A stretch of DNA of 64,000 bases from Actinomycetales bacterium (lineage in GTDB: Bacteria > Actinomycetota > Actinomycetes > Mycobacteriales > Micromonosporaceae): positions 124,001 to 188,000 of the forward strand of contig PKFB01000024.1 of NCBI GenBank assembly GCA_002919305.1, read 5' to 3'. The position numbers were made by a program, and so were the translations under genes. Positions 46,442-55,812 of the stretch are shown here, one piece after another (position 1 is the stretch's first letter; the number at the start of each line of letters is the position of its first letter). The notes beneath the pieces are model-generated. The model was given only the letters and a program-made list of their open reading frames with translations, was not told where the DNA came from and searched no databases.

Positions 46442-46442
46442 G

Positions 46443-48716
46443 GTGACGCCGACGTCGACCTACCGCGTGCAGGTTCGACCCGACTTTGATCTTTTCGCCA
46501 CCGCTGGGATCGTCGATTACCTGGCCGCTTTGGGAGTAACCCACCTGTACGCCTCACCATTGCTGCAGGCGGCGCCCGGCTCGAGTCACGGCTACGACGT
46601 TGTCGACTTCTCCCGGGTGAACACCGAGCTCGGATCCGAGAAAGGACGACTGGCGCTGACCGAAGCCCTGGCCGAGCACGACATGGCGCTGGTGGTCGAT
46701 GTCGTCCCCAACCACTGCGGCATCCGGGTGGCTGAGGTCAACCAGGCCTGGTGGGACGTGCTGGCTCACGGTCCCGCCTCCCCCTATGCACGCTGGTTCG
46801 ACATCGACTGGTCCGTCGGCCGGATCATGCTCCCAGTCCTCGGAGACGAGCCGAACGCTCTGGACGACCTCCGTGTGGTGGACGGCGAATTGCGCTATTG
46901 GGAATACCGTTTCCCGATCGCCGCCGGGACCTTGGGAGGCACTCCGCAGCAGGTGCATGACCGACAGCACTACCGCCTGATCTCCTGGCGCCTGGCCGAC
47001 CAAGTCAACTACCGGCGTTTCTTCGCGATCAACGACTTGGCGGCGGTGCGGGTGGAGGATCCAGAGGTTTTCGAGGCCACCCACCGGGAAGTGCTGCGGT
47101 GGTACGCCGCCGGGGAACTCACCGGGTTCCGGGTGGACCATCCCGACGGGCTGCGCGATCCAGCGGGGTATTTCGCGCGGCTGCACGACGCGGCTCCGCG
47201 GGCCTGGATCGTCGTGGAGAAGATCCTGGAGCGTGGGGAACGGCTCCCCGACTGGCCGGGCGTCGCCGGCACCACCGGGTACGACGCCTTGCGGCAGATT
47301 GGTGGCCTGTTCATCGACCCGGCCGGCGAGGCCGCCTTCACCGCGCTGGACACCGCGTTGACGGGGCGTGACGTGAGCTGGCAGGACTTCGCGTACCGCT
47401 GTAAACGCGAGGTGGCCACCACGATGCTGATCCCCGATGTTCGGCGCATGGCGCGTCTGGTTCCCCAGGTGCCGGAGGCGGAGGAGGTGCTTGTGGAGGT
47501 CCTCGCCTGTTTCCCGGTCTACCGCTCCTATCTGCCCGTGGGGCGGGAATATTTGCAGTACGCCGTGACTGAGGCGATCCGGCGCCGTCCGGATCTACGG
47601 ACCGGGATCGAGGCGGTGGCCTCGCGGCTGGCCGACCCCACCGACGAGTTGGCGGCGAGGTTTCAACAGACCTCCGGGGCGGTGATGGCCAAAGGCATCG
47701 AGGACACCGCCTTTTACCGCTGGACGCGGTTTGCGGCGCTGAATGAGGTCGGTTCGGATCCGGAGCGGTTCGGTCTGAGCGTGACCGAATTCCACGCGGT
47801 CGCCAGCTACCACCAGCGCCGATACCCGACCGGCATGACCACACTGTCCACTCACGACACCAAGTGGTCTGAGGATGTCCGGGCCCGGATGGCGGTGCTG
47901 TCCGAGATACCCGACGAGTGGGCCTCGTGCCTGCAGCGCCTGATGGCGCGCGCACCACTGCCTGAGCCTGGGCTCGCTCACCTGCTGTGGCAGGCCACCG
48001 TCGGTGCCTGGCCTCTGGTGCGGGAACGGCTGCACGGGTACGCGGAGAAGGCCGCCCGGGAGGCGCGGACCGCCACCTCCTGGGAGAACCCCGACGCCGA
48101 GTTCGAACAGACGCTGCACCAGGTAGTGGACCGCATGTACGACGACCCGGTGCTGAACGCGGAGCTGTCGGCGTTCGTGAAGCGGGTCACCCCGTATGGC
48201 TGGTCCAACTCTCTGGGGCAGAAGCTGCTGCAGCTGATGATGCCGGGGGTGCCGGACACCTATCAGGGCTGCGAGCTGTGGGACAACTCCCTCGTCGACC
48301 CCGACAACCGGCGACCGGTCGATTTTCGACTTCGTCGAACGCTGCTGGCGCGGCTGGACCAGGGATGGCTACCCCCGGTGGACGCCAGCGGAGCCGTCAA
48401 ACTGCTGGTGGTGAGCCGGGCGCTCCGGCTACGCCGGGACGCTCCACAGCTGTTCACCGGCTATCACCCGCTCCGGGCACGTGGCCCCGCGGCCGACCAT
48501 CTGGTGGCGTTCGACCGCGGGGGTGCGGTGGCGTTGGCGACCCGGCTGCCGGTGGGGTTGGAACGACGGGGCGGTTGGAGAGACACCGAGGTGCTGCTGC
48601 CGCCGGGGCGCTTTGTGGAGGTCCTGACGGGGCGACACATCACGGGCGGGCCGGTGGCGCTAGAGGACCTATTCCAGCGGTATCCGGTCGCGCTCTTGAC
48701 ACGCCAGCAGGCCTGA
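46443..48716 (+). CDS. treY: TreY, maltooligosyltrehalose synthase
   Basis: TreY isomerises the reducing-end glucose of a linear malto-oligosaccharide to an alpha,alpha-1,1 linkage. The 757-residue GH13 enzyme shows STYRVQVRPDFDLFATAGIVDYLAALGVTHLYASP, DVVPNHCG, ELTGFRVDHPDGLRDP with the nucleophile Asp, IVVEKILERGE with the acid/base Glu, and TTLSTHDTKWSEDVRAR. The GTG start is one base after the glgX stop. With GlgX before and TreZ after, it forms the glucan-to-trehalose route. Confidence 0.96.
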   Translation: MTPTSTYRVQVRPDFDLFATAGIVDYLAALGVTHLYASPLLQAAPGSSHGYDVVDFSRVNTELGSEKGRLALTEALAEHDMALVVDVVPNHCGIRVAEVNQAWWDVLAHGPASPYARWFDIDWSVGRIMLPVLGDEPNALDDLRVVDGELRYWEYRFPIAAGTLGGTPQQVHDRQHYRLISWRLADQVNYRRFFAINDLAAVRVEDPEVFEATHREVLRWYAAGELTGFRVDHPDGLRDPAGYFARLHDAAPRAWIVVEKILERGERLPDWPGVAGTTGYDALRQIGGLFIDPAGEAAFTALDTALTGRDVSWQDFAYRCKREVATTMLIPDVRRMARLVPQVPEAEEVLVEVLACFPVYRSYLPVGREYLQYAVTEAIRRRPDLRTGIEAVASRLADPTDELAARFQQTSGAVMAKGIEDTAFYRWTRFAALNEVGSDPERFGLSVTEFHAVASYHQRRYPTGMTTLSTHDTKWSEDVRARMAVLSEIPDEWASCLQRLMARAPLPEPGLAHLLWQATVGAWPLVRERLHGYAEKAAREARTATSWENPDAEFEQTLHQVVDRMYDDPVLNAELSAFVKRVTPYGWSNSLGQKLLQLMMPGVPDTYQGCELWDNSLVDPDNRRPVDFRLRRTLLARLDQGWLPPVDASGAVKLLVVSRALRLRRDAPQLFTGYHPLRARGPAADHLVAFDRGGAVALATRLPVGLERRGGWRDTEVLLPPGRFVEVLTGRHITGGPVALEDLFQRYPVALLTRQQA

Positions 48717-48731
48717 CGGGAGGCGGACGCG

Positions 48732-50474
48732 GTGCGGTTCGAAGTGTGGGCGCCCAAACCCGAGCGGGTTCGGCTACGGATTCGGGATCCGGACGGAACC
48801 GAGCACGACCTGCCGATGCAGCGACAGGGTGAGTGGTGGTGGCGTGAGGTCCCCGAGGCCAAAGCCGGCACCGACTACGGCTTTCTGCTCGACGATGACC
48901 CGACGCCGCTGCCTGATCCCCGGTCCCGGTGGCAGCCGGAGGGCGTTCACGGGTTGAGCCGGATCTACGATCACGGCGCCTACCAATGGGGTGACCGGGC
49001 TTGGACCGGGCGGACGCTGCCAGGCTCGGTGATCTATGAGCTCCATGTGGGGACCTTCACCCCCGAAGGCACCTTCGATGCCGCTATTGACAAGCTCGAC
49101 TATCTGGTCGACCTCGGGGTCGACTTCGTCGAGTTACTGCCGGTCAACGCCTTCAACGGGGTGTACAACTGGGGCTACGACGGCGTGGGGTGGTACGCCG
49201 TCCATGAGCCCTACGGCGGCCCTGACGGGCTTAAACGCTTCGTGGACGCCTGTCACCAGCGCGGGCTCGCGGTGGTGATCGACGCGGTCTACAACCACTT
49301 CGGCCCCTCCGGCAACTACGCGCCTCGGTTCGCTCCATATTTAAAGCAGGGGCGTAACACCTGGGGGGATTTGATCAATCTGGACGGTCCTGGCTCCGAT
49401 CAAGTACGCCGGTTCATCATCGACAGCGCGTTGGCGTGGCTGCGGGACTACCACGTCGACGCGCTACGCCTGGATGCCGTGCACGCTTTCATGGATCAGC
49501 GCGCGCTGCACCTGCTGGAGGAGCTCGCCATTGAAGTGGAGGCGTTATCGGCCGCGTTAGGGCGACCGTTGAGCTTGATCGCCGAGTCCGATCGCAACGA
49601 TCCTCGGTTGATCTTGCCGAGAGAAGCGGGCGGCTACGGTCTGACAGCCCAGTGGGACGACGATGTCCACCACGCGGTACACGCCCTGCTCACCGGGGAG
49701 CGCCAGGGGTACTACAGCGATTTCGGCTCCGCTGAGTGCCTGGCGACGGTGTTGACCGGCGCCTTCTTTCACGATGGCCGGTACTCCACATTCCGGGGCC
49801 GTTCCCACGGACGGCGGGTGGATCGGGAACGCGTCCCCGGACACCGTTTCGTGGTGTGCCTTCAAAACCACGACCAGATCGGGAACCGGGCGCTCGGGGA
49901 CCGGATCGCCACGCTGCTGTCCCCTGGCCTGGTGAAGATAGGCGCGGCCTTGATCCTCACCTCCCCGTTCACTCCCATGCTGTTTATGGGGGAGGAGTGG
50001 GGCGCGACCACCCCGTGGCAGTTCTTCACCAGCCATCCCGAACCCGAGCTGGCCACGGCGGTGGCCGACGGGCGTCGCCGTGAGTTCGCGGCGCATGGAT
50101 GGGCCACCGACCAGGTGCCTGATCCGCAGGATCCGGAAACGTTCCGACGTTCCCGGCTGGACTGGACCCAGTTGCATACCTCACCCCATAAGGAGATCTT
50201 GTCCTTCTACCGACAGCTGATTCGGTTGCGCCGCTCCCGGCCGGACCTGACCGATCCCCGTCTTGATCGGGTACGCGTGGCTTACGGCGACGGATACATC
50301 ACGGTGTACCGCGGGCGTCACACCGTGGTCTGTAATCTGTCGGCGGAGCGTCTGGCGATCCCGTTAGAGGGGACGCCGGTGGAGGTGGCGTTGGCCAGCG
50401 AACCGGGGTTCACCTTCGCCAACGGAGTCATTGAACTGTCACCCGAGTCTGTGGCCGTGGTCGAGCTGCTTTAA
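48732..50474 (+). CDS. treZ: TreZ, maltooligosyltrehalose trehalohydrolase
   Basis: TreZ cuts free trehalose from the product of TreY. The 580-residue GH13 protein has an N-terminal domain (FEVWAPKPERVRLRIRDPDG), ELHVGTFTPEGTFDAAIDKL, LPVNAFNGVYNWGYDGVGWYAVHEPYGG, the catalytic segment DYHVDALRLDAVHAFMD, LIAESDRNDPR and FVVCLQNHDQIGNRALGDR. The GTG start follows GGGAGG, 15 bases after treY. A 255-base gap without a visible gene precedes the next gene. Confidence 0.96.
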   Translation: MRFEVWAPKPERVRLRIRDPDGTEHDLPMQRQGEWWWREVPEAKAGTDYGFLLDDDPTPLPDPRSRWQPEGVHGLSRIYDHGAYQWGDRAWTGRTLPGSVIYELHVGTFTPEGTFDAAIDKLDYLVDLGVDFVELLPVNAFNGVYNWGYDGVGWYAVHEPYGGPDGLKRFVDACHQRGLAVVIDAVYNHFGPSGNYAPRFAPYLKQGRNTWGDLINLDGPGSDQVRRFIIDSALAWLRDYHVDALRLDAVHAFMDQRALHLLEELAIEVEALSAALGRPLSLIAESDRNDPRLILPREAGGYGLTAQWDDDVHHAVHALLTGERQGYYSDFGSAECLATVLTGAFFHDGRYSTFRGRSHGRRVDRERVPGHRFVVCLQNHDQIGNRALGDRIATLLSPGLVKIGAALILTSPFTPMLFMGEEWGATTPWQFFTSHPEPELATAVADGRRREFAAHGWATDQVPDPQDPETFRRSRLDWTQLHTSPHKEILSFYRQLIRLRRSRPDLTDPRLDRVRVAYGDGYITVYRGRHTVVCNLSAERLAIPLEGTPVEVALASEPGFTFANGVIELSPESVAVVELL

Positions 50475-50729
50475 AGTCATTCAGGACTTGACCACCCCGT
50501 CTCCAAACACCACGACAAACCGGCGCACAATGCTGTTTGGCAACCAGGCCGCCCCACGGTCAGGAGCGCCATAATGTCACCCCTCACGGGGATGATGCGG
50601 TGTGGACAAACAGGTGGTCCGGAGCGTCACGACCGGTCTGTTTTCGGGAAGGACGGGCCGGCCTTTCCGATCTGGGATGCGTCTTGAGATACTTCACCGC
50701 GCCTGGGCCGTCCTCCAAAAGGAGCCGTG

Positions 50730-53000
50730 GTGCCAGCGTTGAATGATCTGAAAGCCGCCCTGCCTTCGGTGCCGTCCACCCAGGTGCACCAGGTGGTGTG
50801 GGGGCAGGCCGCCGCCGCACCGCTGGCTGCCTCGCTGGCTCCGGAGGAGTTGGCGCCCTGGAGCGAGTGGATGGCTGATCATCCGGCGCTCACCGGGCCG
50901 CAGGCGCCCACCGGTAGACCTGGACTGGGGACGCCGGACCTGGTCTATCTCACGATCGCTGGCCAAGGGGTGCTGGCCCGCCGCGCCGTCCGACGGGATC
51001 GGACCTTGGTCTGTCACATCCTGCTGTTCGCCGCCGACGAAGTCGACGCGCATCTGGCCCTGGGGTTGCACGACTGGGACGGCTGGCTGGTCCCGGGGCC
51101 GTGGCAGGGGACCGGTACCGCCCCGCTGTCGTGCCTGTCCACAGCAGAGTTGAGAAAGGCGGCCGTGGCGGGGCTGGAACGGCTCCGTGAACGGGCCCGT
51201 GCGTTACCACCGGAGCATCTGACGGCGTTGGTGGCCGCGGTCCTGGACGACCCAGCGGGCCGGTACGCCGCGGTGGGGACGGTGGCGGATCCCCCCGCGC
51301 TGCTGTGCGGACTGCTGGATATCACCGGCGGTATCACCGGCCAAGCCTCGCCATCCGGCGACGGCTTGTGGGGCCCGAGCGGCGCCGGGGACCGGACGCG
51401 GCACGTGTGGACCTTCGCCACACGACAGGCCAACGAGCCCGCCACCGAGCAGCCCCGCGTCGTCGTGGTGCCCGCCACCGCAGCCCGCCCTCCGCATCCC
51501 TCTCGGCGTCGGATCCATCTGGATGAGGCGACGCCGATGGAGGAGACAGAGCTGGCCGCCTGCATGGTCGGGCTCTACCAACGCGCCGGTGCGGACGAGG
51601 TCCATGCCCTGTGGCCTCCAGATGGGGTGCCACGACCCGAGTGGTACGCCGGTGTGACCCTGGCTCCTGGTGTCCTTGGGCCGATGACCCGGTTGCTGAC
51701 GCGGGCCGCCTCAGGGGTGCTGTCCGAGGCGGAGAAGAAGTATCTGGCCAGCACGGTGGCGGGGGAGCGCGCCAAGGAGATCGTGCCTGAGCTGGACACC
51801 GCCCATTTGACGCGCCTGATGCGGGGCTGGCCGGAGCGTAGCTGGCCGGCGGTCACCCGGTTGCTGCAGGTGGAAGCCGTCACCCGGTGTTTGAGAACCC
51901 AGCCGGGGTGGGAGGAGCTGCTGGAAGCCACCGCGCGGCTGGCGGGCAGTGAGGCCTTGGTCCGCTCGAGCCTCGCTGCCTGGTGGCGGGAGCAGAAGCA
52001 GCGCCCTCCGGTTCCGGAGCGGTTGACTCGGCTGCGGATCGCGCTCGCGCTCGGTTTGCTGCCGCGCGCCGGGGATCCCCTGGTACGCCAGATCCTCAGT
52101 GATCTGTCGACGGTGGAGCTTGTCCGGTACGCGGCTGTCTTCGCCGAGCGGGATCCGGTACTGGCCGGGCTGCTGCTGGATAGCATGGCCGAGCGGCCAC
52201 GGCAACCCGCGGAGCGGGCGGAACTCGGACGGATCCTGGACGAACTGGATTACCTCGTGCCGACCGTGGAGCGGATCGCGGCTGAGCGGCCGCAGACCGC
52301 CGTCCGGCACTACAAGGACATCCTGGCCCACGCGTACGGGGCCAGCCTGCCCGATGTGGCGACCGCCCGGGCGGTGCTCGCCCGCGCCGCCAAGCACTAT
52401 GACCCGGTCCCCACCAGCCTGGTCCAGGCCCTGCTCGCCCACGCGCCACAGCCCCAGATCCGTGCGGTGATCGAGCAGGCGACGGAACAGGCGACGGAAT
52501 CGGAGCGGAACTCCCCGGAGGAGCAGCAGGCTAATGCCACCCCGTCTGACTCGGCGAAGCCGACCGGCGCTGGTGAAGGATCGGGTACCGGTGAGCCGGC
52601 GGTGAAGGCCCAGCCTCGAGCGCGGCGCCACGAGGCGCGGTCGCCGGCGCCGGAGGGGGAACCGGTCAGTGCGGTAGGCGGGGCTGACAGCGCAGCGACA
52701 CCCACTGTCGGGGCCGTCGCGGTCTCGGTGGGTGCTATGAAACCTGCCAGTGGCACCGTCGCGGCTTTCGGCGGCGCTGTCGCGGTATCTGACGCCGCTG
52801 CGGGGGAGGACCGGGTGGCTGCAGGAGCAGAGGCGGAAGAGCACCCGATGTCGACGGGGAATGGGGTTACGCCGGAAAGCAGCCACCGTTGGCGGTCGGT
52901 TGCGGCTCAGGGTGAATGGTTCAGAATTGATCGCCCCATCGTCGCCACAGTGCTACTTGCCGGCATTATGTGCGTCCTGATCCTGTTGCTTCTCGCTTGA
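50730..53000 (+). CDS. Tail-anchored protein, possibly GAP1-like
   Basis: The 756-residue protein is not readily recognised. Its start (VHQVVWGQAAAAPLAASLAPEELAPWSEWMADH, then VLARRAVRRDRTLVCHILLF) resembles GAP1-N1, the N-terminal domain of GTPase-associated proteins in bacterial conflict systems; this is my pattern memory and not a search result. Residues 270-600 are helical and leucine-rich, 600-720 low-complexity Ala/Glu/Pro/Ser. A single C-terminal hydrophobic helix (about 735-756) ends the protein, so it is tail-anchored with most of it in the cytoplasm. I chose GTG 50730 over GTG 50727 because AAAAGGAG is five bases away. No GTPase is adjacent; the next gene is an EAD1-CHAT protein 161 bases on. 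Confidence 0.7.
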   Translation: MPALNDLKAALPSVPSTQVHQVVWGQAAAAPLAASLAPEELAPWSEWMADHPALTGPQAPTGRPGLGTPDLVYLTIAGQGVLARRAVRRDRTLVCHILLFAADEVDAHLALGLHDWDGWLVPGPWQGTGTAPLSCLSTAELRKAAVAGLERLRERARALPPEHLTALVAAVLDDPAGRYAAVGTVADPPALLCGLLDITGGITGQASPSGDGLWGPSGAGDRTRHVWTFATRQANEPATEQPRVVVVPATAARPPHPSRRRIHLDEATPMEETELAACMVGLYQRAGADEVHALWPPDGVPRPEWYAGVTLAPGVLGPMTRLLTRAASGVLSEAEKKYLASTVAGERAKEIVPELDTAHLTRLMRGWPERSWPAVTRLLQVEAVTRCLRTQPGWEELLEATARLAGSEALVRSSLAAWWREQKQRPPVPERLTRLRIALALGLLPRAGDPLVRQILSDLSTVELVRYAAVFAERDPVLAGLLLDSMAERPRQPAERAELGRILDELDYLVPTVERIAAERPQTAVRHYKDILAHAYGASLPDVATARAVLARAAKHYDPVPTSLVQALLAHAPQPQIRAVIEQATEQATESERNSPEEQQANATPSDSAKPTGAGEGSGTGEPAVKAQPRARRHEARSPAPEGEPVSAVGGADSAATPTVGAVAVSVGAMKPASGTVAAFGGAVAVSDAAAGEDRVAAGAEAEEHPMSTGNGVTPESSHRWRSVAAQGEWFRIDRPIVATVLLAGIMCVLILLLLA

Positions 53001-53055
53001 ATTTTCACGCAATTCAACACTGTGCTCATCAGCCAGTAGTGGGTGTTGTCAAGCC

Positions 53056-53134
53056 TTCACCCGCTGGTTGCTTGGTGACTACACTCGTCCGCGCAGGTCG
53101 AACCACCGCTGGAGCGTCTCCCACCAGGAGACGC
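53056..53134 (+). promoter_or_regulatory. Promoter and leader hairpin before the CHAT gene
   Basis: TTCACC (53056-53061), 18 bases and TACACT (53080-53085) form a weak promoter. The leader then contains GCGTCTCC (53114-53121) pairing with GGAGACGC (53127-53134) across CACCA, a perfect 8-bp stem ending 27 bases before the chosen GTG. It suggests separate control of the CHAT gene from its upstream neighbour. Confidence 0.45.
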
Positions 53135-53161
53135 CCTTAGTTTGTGGAATGGGGGGCGGCC

Positions 53162-54040
53162 GTGATTAGGCTTACCTATCACGACGCGCGTCGTAAAGGC
53201 GTCTTTGAGCTGTTGGGAGACCTCTTCTCCGACGCTGACAGTAGCCAGCAGTTACTGGAAGTGCTGGGGGTACCCGCCTCGAACCTGCCACCGTTCGGCG
53301 CCGACCGCCCAGCGGCCTACTGGGAAGAAGTAGGTCGACAGATTTCTCGGGGTAGGTTCGCCTTCCAGCTGCGGGATCTGTTGTCGGCAGCGGCGGTTCG
53401 TTATCCACAACATGCGCGGCTCAAGGCCTTGACGCGTTGGCAGTCCGAGCCGGCGGAGGTTCGGATTCTGATGCTTCCGGGCAGCCCGTCGGCCGCCGCG
53501 CAGACCCGGCTGGACTTGGAGCTGCGTCAGCTGCGCGCCGTCGGGACGGTCGCGCGATGTCCCATGACCTTGATGGCGCGTCCGGTGACCCGGATCGCCG
53601 ATGTGGTCACCGAGCTGACCGAGACCCAACCCACCATCGTTCACTTTTCGGGAGCCGACCCCGACGGCAGGCTGCTGCTGGACACCGACGATCAGCGTCG
53701 GAGCCCGATCACGGTCGATCAGCTGTCGACTCTCTTCTCAGAAGCCGCCGAGCTGGACTGCATTCTGCTGGGTTCCTGTTTTAACGAGGAGTACGTCGAG
53801 CCGCTGCTGCGGCACGCGCACGCGGTTGTAGGGTCGAGTGGGCCGCTGTCCGATGACGCGGCGGTGGCGTTCACTCGCGGCTTCTACACAGCCCTGGTGG
53901 CGGGCCGGAACTTGGAGACCGCGTACCGGTACGGGCTGGAGGAGATGGAGTTGGCCGCTTACCCCACTGACCAGATGCGTCTGGTGCGGCGACAAGCTCA
54001 TCCCACTGGTGGGGGACAGCAGCACATGACCCACACGTGA
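53162..54040 (+). CDS. EAD1-CHAT domain protein with degraded CHAT site
   Basis: The 292-residue protein begins with an effector-associated domain of EAD1 type (about residues 4-88; VFELLGDLFSD, AAYWEEVGRQISRGRF, LLSAAAVRYPQHARL) and continues as a caspase-like CHAT fold (about 98-265). The CHAT block TIVHFSGADPDG keeps VHFSG, but the usual following histidine (SGHG) is Ala165; LLGSCFN keeps a Cys (206) where NAC is usual. EADs recruit effectors in NTPase-controlled conflict systems. Loss of the histidine suggests a pseudo-protease or altered mechanism. I chose GTG 53162 behind GGGGGG; GTG 53144 would add six residues. Confidence 0.8.
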   Translation: MIRLTYHDARRKGVFELLGDLFSDADSSQQLLEVLGVPASNLPPFGADRPAAYWEEVGRQISRGRFAFQLRDLLSAAAVRYPQHARLKALTRWQSEPAEVRILMLPGSPSAAAQTRLDLELRQLRAVGTVARCPMTLMARPVTRIADVVTELTETQPTIVHFSGADPDGRLLLDTDDQRRSPITVDQLSTLFSEAAELDCILLGSCFNEEYVEPLLRHAHAVVGSSGPLSDDAAVAFTRGFYTALVAGRNLETAYRYGLEEMELAAYPTDQMRLVRRQAHPTGGGQQHMTHT

Positions 54041-54060
54041 GAAACGTGAATCTTGTTTTT

Positions 54061-55179
54061 TCAGAAACGATCAGGTCGGTAGGGAGTTAACACAGGATCG
54101 AGGTGGTCGTCCAAAAGCTCCCGGCACACCAGCCGTGCCAGAAGCGGAGCCAGGGTGATCCCGCTGTGGGTGACCACAACATAGAGACCGGACGCTAACC
54201 ATCCCACGATCGGATGACCATCAACGGGGAGGGGACGGACACACACCTGGAACTGGCGGGATCCACGCGGTTCCCAGTCGGGAAGGAGCCGCTGTGTCCG
54301 CGCCACTAAGTCGGCCGACATCGCCGCGCGTTCCGCATCAGGGGTGTGTCGGTGGATACGGTCGGTGAGATCAGGCGCCTCAACGCGGACACCCCCGTCC
54401 CCTCCAGGACGCGCCGTTATATCCGGGGCCAAGATGACGCGTCGGATCGGAGCTGGCTGCCCTAGCCCCAGGTCAGCGATCAGGCACGGCGCCTTTGACC
54501 CCACGGTGTCCACTGGGACCAACGACACCTGTCCTCCGGCCAGTTCCTCCACCAGATCGGGGGTACGCCAGCCCGCGCAGCACACGTGCAGATCTCCTGG
54601 CACGGTACGACCGGAGGCCAGGCGGACTCCACTGACTCGGCCACCCACTGTTGTCAGACCCGTCACCGGTTCGTGCGTCAGAACCTGAGCGCCGTGTGCC
54701 TGCGCCCGGGTCAGTAAGGCGTCGACGACGGCCGGGCCGTGGGTGTACGCCTCGGCGGGAAAGAACACAAAGGAGGCGTCGGCGGGCAGACGCAGCGCCG
54801 GTTCTAGCGCCGCCGCGGCGGAGGCGGTCAGCTCCTCCACGGGGTACTCCCAGTCCCGCAGTCGAGCCACTTTCTCAGCCAGTGCCGCACGGCCGCGGTC
54901 GGTGACGGCCCAGGTCAGCGCGCCGGTGGCGGTATACCAATCAGGCGCGCCGAAACTCGCGGCCAGCTGGCGCCACTCGGCCATCGCTCGCACCGACAGG
55001 TCGTGGTAGTGGCGCGGTGGTTTGTTGTTGGAATTGATCCAGGCGAAGCTCCCGCCGGTGGCCTGTCCAGCGGGGAGCGCCTGGTCAATGACGGTCACCT
55101 GTGCGCCGCGGCGCGCGAGGGCGTCGGCGAGTGTAGCCCCGCAGATACCGGCCCCGATAACCGTGATCCGAAGCGCCAC
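54061..55179 (-). CDS. DadA-type FAD-dependent oxidoreductase
   Basis: The 372-residue protein has the Rossmann FAD motif VIGAGICGATLADALARRGAQVTVIDQ at the N-terminus, the GGSFAWINSNN loop, and the C-terminal FAD/substrate region PLPVDGHPIVGW with VVTHSGITLAPLLA. This is the D-amino-acid/glycine oxidase family. The amino-acid or amine substrate is not readable. The GTG lies three bases after the TIGR03085-like gene, so the two form one transcript. It converges with the CHAT gene across 20 bases including a TTTTTT run (54056-54061). Confidence 0.88.
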   Translation of the reverse strand: MALRITVIGAGICGATLADALARRGAQVTVIDQALPAGQATGGSFAWINSNNKPPRHYHDLSVRAMAEWRQLAASFGAPDWYTATGALTWAVTDRGRAALAEKVARLRDWEYPVEELTASAAAALEPALRLPADASFVFFPAEAYTHGPAVVDALLTRAQAHGAQVLTHEPVTGLTTVGGRVSGVRLASGRTVPGDLHVCCAGWRTPDLVEELAGGQVSLVPVDTVGSKAPCLIADLGLGQPAPIRRVILAPDITARPGGDGGVRVEAPDLTDRIHRHTPDAERAAMSADLVARTQRLLPDWEPRGSRQFQVCVRPLPVDGHPIVGWLASGLYVVVTHSGITLAPLLARLVCRELLDDHLDPVLTPYRPDRF

Positions 55180-55182
55180 GTC

Positions 55183-55812
55183 TCACACCCCCAAACGCGC
55201 GCTACGTAGCAGCGTGACCGCCTCGTCCGGGCCGGTCAGCTCCACCCGCGCCACTTTCTGCCGACCGAAGCAGAACAGTGTCAGCTCACTCGGCGCGCCG
55301 ATCAGGCGTACCGTAGGGCCACCGCCTCCGGCGGTGAACTGACCGAATCCAGGCGCGGACACGGTGACGGTCACAGGGACCTTCCGCAGCAGCATCCGGG
55401 CCAGCCATATCCGTCGCCACAGCGCGGCGTCCAATCCAGTCGGCAGCTGTCGGGGTTCCCACCCCAGTTGGGCGCGTCGGACATCCTCGTGGTGCACGAA
55501 AAACTCGACGGTGTTGGCGACTTCGTCGGTCAGCGGGTTACTCAACAGACTCCACACCGGTGGGCGACGGAGCAGCTCGACCAGCTCAGGAAACGAGTGG
55601 CTGTCGCGTAGCCGGCGGCGGATCTGCTCGCTCCAGCGGATGGTGGGGGGTAGAAGAACGCTCAGCAGAAGATCGGGGCGCCGTTCCCGCACCAACAGGT
55701 GCGCGGTGAGGTCGGCGGTGGTCCACCCCTCGCACAGCGTGGGTGCGTCAGGGCCGAGGTGCTCAAGAAGAGCGGCCAGCGCCAGGCGTTCCCGGTAAGC
55801 GAATGCGGTCAC
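55183..55812 (-). CDS. TIGR03085-like, maleylpyruvate-isomerase-type protein
   Basis: The 209-residue protein opens RERLALAALLEHLGPDAPTLCEGWTTADLTAHLLVRERRPD, the four-helix DinB/maleylpyruvate isomerase-like metal-binding fold of TIGR03085, with FFVHHEDVRRAQLGW as its likely metal/His region. Some relatives are mycothiol-dependent enzymes in actinobacteria, but this subgroup has no proven reaction. The GTG at 55812 follows GGGAGG. It precedes and is probably co-transcribed with the FAD oxidoreductase. Confidence 0.85.
   Translation of the reverse strand: MTAFAYRERLALAALLEHLGPDAPTLCEGWTTADLTAHLLVRERRPDLLLSVLLPPTIRWSEQIRRRLRDSHSFPELVELLRRPPVWSLLSNPLTDEVANTVEFFVHHEDVRRAQLGWEPRQLPTGLDAALWRRIWLARMLLRKVPVTVTVSAPGFGQFTAGGGGPTVRLIGAPSELTLFCFGRQKVARVELTGPDEAVTLLRSARLGV

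Noticed and set aside
50475-50729. Possible promoter TTGGCA ... TAATGT before the tail-anchored gene
   Set aside because: The spacing of 29 bases between the boxes is too long for a sigma-70-type promoter.
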